Assembly: GCA_004322365.1 (NCBI GenBank)
Contig: SCTS01000006.1
Span: 215,849 to 279,848, forward strand
Source: Patescibacteria group bacterium
GTDB lineage: Bacteria > Patescibacteria > Paceibacteria > UBA9973 > UBA2103
DNA length: 64,000 nt
Reading direction: 5' to 3'
In this document: piece after piece, positions 59,236-64,000 of the stretch
Layout of the letters: every line of letters starts with the position of its first letter
Numbering within the stretch: position 1 is the stretch's first letter
The notes under the pieces: generated by a model
The model's database searches: none
What the model saw: only the letters and a program-made list of their open reading frames with translations
What the model was told of the DNA's origin: nothing
Made by a program: the position numbers and the translations under genes

Positions 59236-60033
59236 ATGGCGGAAGGATCAAAAAGCAACATGTTTTCCATTTTCGGTGGCAAGAAACGCATACCGAAAGA
59301 CTCCTATAAAGCCTACCTTACTTGGGCGATTGCTGTAGACGCAGCACTCTTTTGGCTTCCTGGGGCAGGTGATTTCTTTATTCTATATTGCCGTGGCATG
59401 TGGTGGCTTAATGGATACAACACTGACAAAATGATGGCCGAAACACTACTCAACGCAGCAGGAGAACTACTTCCATTCGTGCCATGTTCAACATCATTCG
59501 TATTTATTTCATACCGCATTAACAAAGCAAACACCGAGCCATTAGCTGGAGAAGAAAGCGAAGGAAAATCGAGAACGGAAGAGGCTGAGGGAAAAGCCAT
59601 TCGTGCACTCCAAGGAAAAAATCCTGGAACACAAGGTGGTGGACCAGAAAAACAAACGACTCCAGAAAAGAGTGGCGGTCCTGAAAACAGAGCGGGTGGG
59701 ACAGGTGGGAATCGAGACGCTGAGCACTTGGTAAATAAAGATAGCGGTCGCCCGCAAAGTCAGTCATTAAAAGAGACCCCGAACAAAAGTACTCCAACAT
59801 CAAATAAATCAGTCGATGGTGTCAATCCACAGAAAAAAAATGAACCCGCACAAAACCCTGCTTACCAACCAACACAACCTGCCTTTAGGCGACCCCCCGC
59901 AAATGACAATGCACCAATAGAAGCACCGGAATCAGAGGAATTACCTGATACTGACATAGAAGAACCTGAGGAAACAGCGACCCCAAACAACGATGAGGGA
60001 GAATTTTTTGATAACGCAAGACGCGTTGCTTAA
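59236..60033 (+). CDS. membrane protein with disordered Pro/Asn-rich tail (265 aa)
   Basis: A 265 aa protein. The first 100 residues hold two or three hydrophobic segments (YLTWAIAVDAALFWLPGAGD, FFILYCRGMWWLNGY, ELLPFVPCSTSFVFISYRI). Residues 105-265 are low complexity, rich in Glu/Pro/Asn/Gly and acidic at the end. No family recognised. It follows comM by 29 nt and converges on the M23 peptidase gene. Confidence 0.6.
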   Translation: MAEGSKSNMFSIFGGKKRIPKDSYKAYLTWAIAVDAALFWLPGAGDFFILYCRGMWWLNGYNTDKMMAETLLNAAGELLPFVPCSTSFVFISYRINKANTEPLAGEESEGKSRTEEAEGKAIRALQGKNPGTQGGGPEKQTTPEKSGGPENRAGGTGGNRDAEHLVNKDSGRPQSQSLKETPNKSTPTSNKSVDGVNPQKKNEPAQNPAYQPTQPAFRRPPANDNAPIEAPESEELPDTDIEEPEETATPNNDEGEFFDNARRVA

Positions 60034-60036
60034 AAT

Positions 60037-61209
60037 TTAAAAAGGATTTGTCGCCCCACGAATCTCGAAGTGAAGGTGTGCACCCGTTGAACGACCAGTG
60101 TTACCAGAAAGGCCGATTACCTGCCCCTGAACCACTGATGCGCCTGCAGACACCTCTGTTTTGGACAGGTGACCGTACACTGTTTGCGTTCCATTTGAAC
60201 ACTGAACAACAATGTAATCACCGTATCCTCCGTTCCAACCTGAGTCTCTACTTACCAGAACCGTGCCGGGACATGATGCCATAACCGATGTTCCAATTGG
60301 AACACTAATATCAACCCCGTTGTAGCCGTGGAGACCTTGGGACTTTCTACCGCCAATGAGAGGTCGAAGGTAATAACCTTCAACTACAGGCCCCCCTGCA
60401 CCACGAATGAGCTTTGAGTTGCCTGCCGATGTTGGAGTGGAAGATTTTGTTACCTGTGGGGCATCAACACCATCAGGGATAACGATTGAGTCACCGACCG
60501 CCAACTTTGCTCCTGCGGATAAGCTATTAAAGTCTAGTACCTCTTGCATGTCGCCCTTATACTTCTTAACAATAGACGCGAGCGTTTCGCCTTTTAAAAC
60601 AACATGCTCAACTCCAGTAACAGGAAGAATAACAAGGGTATCTCCAGGACGAACTGATTTAGCGTTTGTCAGGTTATTTGCCCAAAGAATGGTATTGGGA
60701 GAAACATGAAACATTCCAGCTATTTCTGAAAGAGAATCTCCTTCACGAACGACGTATATTGAAATCTGATTTGAGTGTGGCTTCTGATCCTGTATGTCAG
60801 CGAGAGTCCCTTCTGGTCCAGTTTCTGGAACAAGAGCTACTCCTCCAACTATAGTTATATCTCCACCACCCTTTGCTGGATTCGGATCTACATTCACTGC
60901 CGCCCGAAGAGCGGGAGTTTTTGAAGCAGAAAAGGCTGTAATAGAAGGGGTCTCTGATACGGCAGAAGATAGGGGAGCAAAAAAGTCCGACAATGAAGAG
61001 AAGAAAGAAGCATGAGCTTCTTTAAATGTACCGAGACACGAAAAAAGGACTATCACGGCAATGAAAGCCGAAACAAACTTTCTTTGTGTAGCTCGGGAAC
61101 CTGCATGTGCAATGTCGCGGGCGTTGTTCTCTTTTGTTTTTATATGTAATCCCCACTCAGGGTAGCCAACAGATGTTTCAAGTAAAATGGCTCTATTAAG
61201 CCAAAACAA
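60037..61209 (-). CDS. LysM and M23 peptidase (murein hydrolase or activator)
   Basis: A 390 aa secreted protein: a signal segment near residues 44-67 (KFVSAFIAVIVLFSCLGTFK), two LysM repeats (about 152-198, YVVREGDSLSEIAGMF; about 202-245, HVVLKGETLASIVKKY) and a C-terminal M23 LytM domain (about 280-390) with GLHGYNGVDI and the HLHFEIR metal motif. It binds and cuts, or regulates cutting of, peptidoglycan. The N-terminal 43 residues before the signal are unusually long, so the true start may be internal. Confidence 0.88.
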   Translation of the reverse strand: MFWLNRAILLETSVGYPEWGLHIKTKENNARDIAHAGSRATQRKFVSAFIAVIVLFSCLGTFKEAHASFFSSLSDFFAPLSSAVSETPSITAFSASKTPALRAAVNVDPNPAKGGGDITIVGGVALVPETGPEGTLADIQDQKPHSNQISIYVVREGDSLSEIAGMFHVSPNTILWANNLTNAKSVRPGDTLVILPVTGVEHVVLKGETLASIVKKYKGDMQEVLDFNSLSAGAKLAVGDSIVIPDGVDAPQVTKSSTPTSAGNSKLIRGAGGPVVEGYYLRPLIGGRKSQGLHGYNGVDISVPIGTSVMASCPGTVLVSRDSGWNGGYGDYIVVQCSNGTQTVYGHLSKTEVSAGASVVQGQVIGLSGNTGRSTGAHLHFEIRGATNPF

Positions 61210-61410
61210 GAAACGCGAACGAACAGTCGTTCATTCACTATACCGAGCTGAAAATCGAAGTCAATCAATTTTTAATACCCTGGGGGACAACAAAAAAATG
61301 CCCTAAAAATTGACAGATGATTCTAAAAATATCGTAATACATAAACTGTGGCCTAGAGGGAATTAAATCCTCAGGCCTATTTTGCAACCATACTGTTATA
61401 GTGAGTTTCT
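61210..61410 (+). promoter_or_regulatory. spacer with candidate promoter of uvrD
   Basis: TTGACA at 61310-61315 with TAATAC at 61335-61340 (19-nt spacer, long) and an imperfect hairpin GGCCTAGAGG/CCTCAGGCC near 61351-61378. It is divergent from the M23 gene. Tentative. Confidence 0.35.
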
Positions 61411-63342
61411 GTGGATCACCTTAAACACCTAAACGAAGCTCAAAAGAAGGCGGTTCTGCATTCCAAGGGGGCACTCCTTATATTAGCGGGAGCAGGAGCG
61501 GGTAAAACGAGGGTTATTGTGCACCGTATAGCTGAAATAATCCGCGAAGGTACAGCACCACAGCGTATTTTGGCAGTTACATTCACCAACAAGGCAGCGA
61601 AGGAGATGAAAGAGCGTGTTTCCCACCTTATAAAGACCGATTTGGTTCTTTCTCCGTATGACACCCCGAGGCACGACCCCTTTATAGGCACATTTCATAG
61701 GCTGGCCTTAGAAATAATAAAAACATTCCACGGTGCAGTGGGGTTGCCAGCGCGTTTCACTATTTATGACCGCGCAGACTCTACCCGTGCCATGAGGGAA
61801 GCTATCACTGCTGCTGGCTTCGACCCAAAACAACTAGAACCGCGCAAAGTAATTTCTATAATGAGCCGAAAGAAAGGGGAGGCCGTCGGGCAAAGAGAAT
61901 TTCAAAATGAGCACGCTTCTTCATATATAGATGAAGCAGTTGGGGAAGTGTGGGGGCGATATGAAGCCATTTTGAAAAAAGAAAAAGCGCTCGATTTTGA
62001 TGACATTCTCCTTACGGCGCATTGGCTTCTTACTAACCATCCTCCTGCGCGAGAACATTTTCAAAGCGCATGGGACTACGTTCATGTAGATGAGTACCAA
62101 GACACCAACCGCGTGCAGTACGAAATTGTAAAATTACTGAGCGAGCGCCATGGCAACATCGCGGCCGTTGGTGATGTTGATCAAAACATTTATAGCTGGC
62201 GAGGAGCTTCCATTGAACACATTATGAATTTTGAAAAAGCATTTCCAAATGCAGAAATCATTTTACTCACAGAAAACTACCGTTCCACCAAAACAATTTT
62301 GTCTGCCGCAAACGATGCCATAGCAAAAAATGTAAATCGCCGAGACAAGGAATTGCACACAAATAATGAGGACGGAGAAAAAATACAGGTGGCAGGATTT
62401 GCAGATGAAAATGAAGAATCAAACTTTATTGCGCGTGAAGCACGGAACTTGATAGGGAAAGGGCTTCGTGCAGAAGATATTGCAGTTTTGTACCGTGCAA
62501 ACTTTCAATCGAGAGTCTTGGAAGAAGGATTTTTGCGAGCCGGAGTTCCATACCAAGTTCTTGGCACTCGATTTTTTGAACGCAAAGAAGTGAAAGATGC
62601 ACTCTCCTATTTGCGCGCAGCCCTAAATCCTGACTCTGCGGCCGATATAACACGCGCAATTGCAACGCCGTCTCGTGGCATTGGTAAGGTCACACTCGCA
62701 AAAATAATTAATCATCAAGAGGAAAACCTTCCTGCTTCAGCAAAAGAAAAAATACATCTCTTTCGCCAGACACTTTCTCGCATCGCAAAAGCCATAGAGG
62801 AAAAAAGCGCATCAGAAGCCGTATATTTTGCTCTCACCGAAAGTGGCATGTGGCGTTTGTATTCTGAAAAAAATGTTGAGGATGCAGAAAGACTTGAAAA
62901 CCTAAAAGAACTCGTTACTGTTGCCACAAAATACGACACGCTTCCACTGGGAACTGGTATTGAACGCCTTATAGAAGAAGCCGTACTACAGTCAGACCAG
63001 GATGAATTAGAAAAACCAAAAGCTGGGGTAAAGCTCATGACCGTACACGCCGCAAAAGGTTTGGAATTTAGCGTTGTCTTTATTGCTGGCTTAGAAGAAG
63101 GGTTATTTCCTCATGAGCGAGATGGTGCAGACGGCGTAGACACTGAAGAAGAGCGACGACTTTTTTATGTTGCTCTCACGCGCGCAAAAAGTATTGTATA
63201 CACAACCTATGCGCGAACGCGTCGAATATTTGGCACACGCTCGGAAAATATGCCTTCAGTTTTCATTACTGAGCTCGATCCCGAGTATCGCGATGTGGTA
63301 GTGTTTCCTTTCTGGAATGATGAAATCCCCTCGATCACCTAA
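61411..63342 (+). CDS. UvrD/PcrA-type superfamily 1 DNA helicase
   Basis: A 643 aa helicase with GTG start (MDHLKHLNEAQKKAVLHSKG). Motif Q/I: LNEAQ and AGAGAGKTRV; Ia: TFTNKAAKEMKERV; II: VDEYQDTN; III: VGDVDQNIYSWRGA; IV: LTENYRSTKTI; V/VI: MTVHAAKGLEFSVVF and LFYVALTRAK. It unwinds DNA in repair and replication. Shorter than typical PcrA (about 720) because the flexible C-terminal tail is missing. Overlaps rsmA by 23 nt. Confidence 0.95.
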   Translation: MDHLKHLNEAQKKAVLHSKGALLILAGAGAGKTRVIVHRIAEIIREGTAPQRILAVTFTNKAAKEMKERVSHLIKTDLVLSPYDTPRHDPFIGTFHRLALEIIKTFHGAVGLPARFTIYDRADSTRAMREAITAAGFDPKQLEPRKVISIMSRKKGEAVGQREFQNEHASSYIDEAVGEVWGRYEAILKKEKALDFDDILLTAHWLLTNHPPAREHFQSAWDYVHVDEYQDTNRVQYEIVKLLSERHGNIAAVGDVDQNIYSWRGASIEHIMNFEKAFPNAEIILLTENYRSTKTILSAANDAIAKNVNRRDKELHTNNEDGEKIQVAGFADENEESNFIAREARNLIGKGLRAEDIAVLYRANFQSRVLEEGFLRAGVPYQVLGTRFFERKEVKDALSYLRAALNPDSAADITRAIATPSRGIGKVTLAKIINHQEENLPASAKEKIHLFRQTLSRIAKAIEEKSASEAVYFALTESGMWRLYSEKNVEDAERLENLKELVTVATKYDTLPLGTGIERLIEEAVLQSDQDELEKPKAGVKLMTVHAAKGLEFSVVFIAGLEEGLFPHERDGADGVDTEEERRLFYVALTRAKSIVYTTYARTRRIFGTRSENMPSVFITELDPEYRDVVVFPFWNDEIPSIT

Positions 63343-64000
63343 AGCGCGCCGAGGTGCAAAACTCGGACAACATCTACTCACTAATGTTGGCATTGCTCGC
63401 GCTGTAGCTGTTGCTGCAAATGTTACCCATGGAGACAGAGTGCTTGAGATAGGGCCAGGGAAAGGGATGCTCACTAAAGAAATACTTTTGCTTGGAGGAA
63501 TAGTAACCGCAGTTGAAAAAGATCCCGCAATGGTTTCGGTGCTCAAAGAAAAATTTACTGACGAACTTAGTTCGGGTTTACTTACACTGATTGAGGGCGA
63601 TGCTCGCGACTATACGCCTGATAAAGTATTTCCAAAAGGCGCATACAAAATTGCCGCAAACATTCCGTACTACATTACAGGAGAATTAATTCGTTCATGC
63701 TTAACTGCAAAAAATAAACCTGTCTCGCTTGCACTTCTGGTACAAAAAGAAGTTGCGGAAAGAATTGCACGAGGTAAAAAAGAAAGTATTCTTTCGCTCT
63801 CCGTAAAAGCATATGGCGCTCCAAAATATGTAAAAACAGTTTCTCGAGGAAGCTTCAATCCACCACCATCAGTTGATTCAGCGATACTTGCCGTGTATGA
63901 CATTTCAAATAAAAATTTCAAGAAGATTGAAGAGGAAGATTTTTTTCGCATCGTAAAAGCAGGTTTCGCGCAGAAAAGAAAAACGCTCGCAGGAAATCTA
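63320..64000 (+). CDS. rsmA: 16S rRNA dimethyladenosine transferase, 5' part (cut by window edge)
   Basis: An ORF from ATG 63320 to the window end (227 codons, no stop) reading MKSPRSPKARRGAKLGQHLL. Motifs: GQHLLTN, motif I LEIGPGKGMLTKEI, AVEKDPAM, EGDARDY, motif IV NIPYYITG and SFNPPPSVDSAIL. RsmA/KsgA dimethylates two adenines at the 3' end of 16S rRNA late in 30S assembly. It starts 23 nt before the uvrD stop, in another frame, suggesting coupling. Confidence 0.96.
   Translation, partial: MKSPRSPKARRGAKLGQHLLTNVGIARAVAVAANVTHGDRVLEIGPGKGMLTKEILLLGGIVTAVEKDPAMVSVLKEKFTDELSSGLLTLIEGDARDYTPDKVFPKGAYKIAANIPYYITGELIRSCLTAKNKPVSLALLVQKEVAERIARGKKESILSLSVKAYGAPKYVKTVSRGSFNPPPSVDSAILAVYDISNKNFKKIEEEDFFRIVKAGFAQKRKTLAGNL

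Overview
The window looks like a chromosomal segment of a Patescibacteria/CPR bacterium, most plausibly of the Parcubacteria type. This is inferred from the gene set: short intergenic gaps, RNase Y, a PilB/PilC/pseudopilin operon, a trigger factor that appears to lack its PPIase domain, many 44-60 aa orphan ORFs, and tRNA genes without an encoded CCA alongside a CCA-adding enzyme. The standard code fits, since many genes end in TGA. There is no rRNA, CRISPR array or prophage.

Region 0-13 kb (minus strand) is the str/S10 ribosomal block: rpsL-rpsG-(70 aa ORF)-fusA-(two small Cys-rich ORFs), then tuf-rpsJ, then rplC-rplD-rplW-rplB, and finally the first 12 codons of rpsS at the left edge. The S10 part is interrupted twice. 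Between rpsJ and rplC lie an opposite-strand 47 aa ORF and about 450 nt of heavily structured DNA, including a candidate ncRNA or leader and a perfect three-way junction. Between rplB and rpsS lie a terminator, a 1007 aa secreted Ig/PKD-like protein and a REP-flanked RAYT transposase.

Region 13-29 kb carries an M50 protease, RNA methyltransferases, rpmB, a ComEC split in two by sodA, RNase HI, recJ, a HIT protein, pgk-tpiA and the type IV pilus operon pilB-pilC-pseudopilins. Region 29-38 kb carries nusA-ppa, two envelope proteins, tig, clpP, rny, HU and a secreted serine protease. Region 39-41.5 kb is a compact module: a TrpR/YerC-like regulator, a short hisG and a hisIE fusion, marked by three copies of one perfect palindrome that overlap candidate -10 boxes. 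Region 41.5-47 kb has guaA, an ECF sigma/anti-sigma pair, purB and tRNA-Pro.

Region 47.4-48.1 kb has six GTTTC-N4-GAAAC (parS-like) sites, two consensus DnaA boxes and AT-rich DNA, making it a candidate origin/partition locus, although dnaA is not in the window. Region 48-64 kb carries cca, exonuclease III, a Xer recombinase, rpsO, a NYN-domain protein, pnp, a DksA-like protein, comM, a LysM/M23 peptidase, uvrD/pcrA and the start of rsmA.

Two repeat phenomena run through the window. One is a set of heptamer-periodic arrays (units fitting roughly RMMNCTR), mostly in spacers and often a few bases before a start codon. The other is three unrelated families of perfect palindromes whose flanks differ between copies but usually remain self-complementary.
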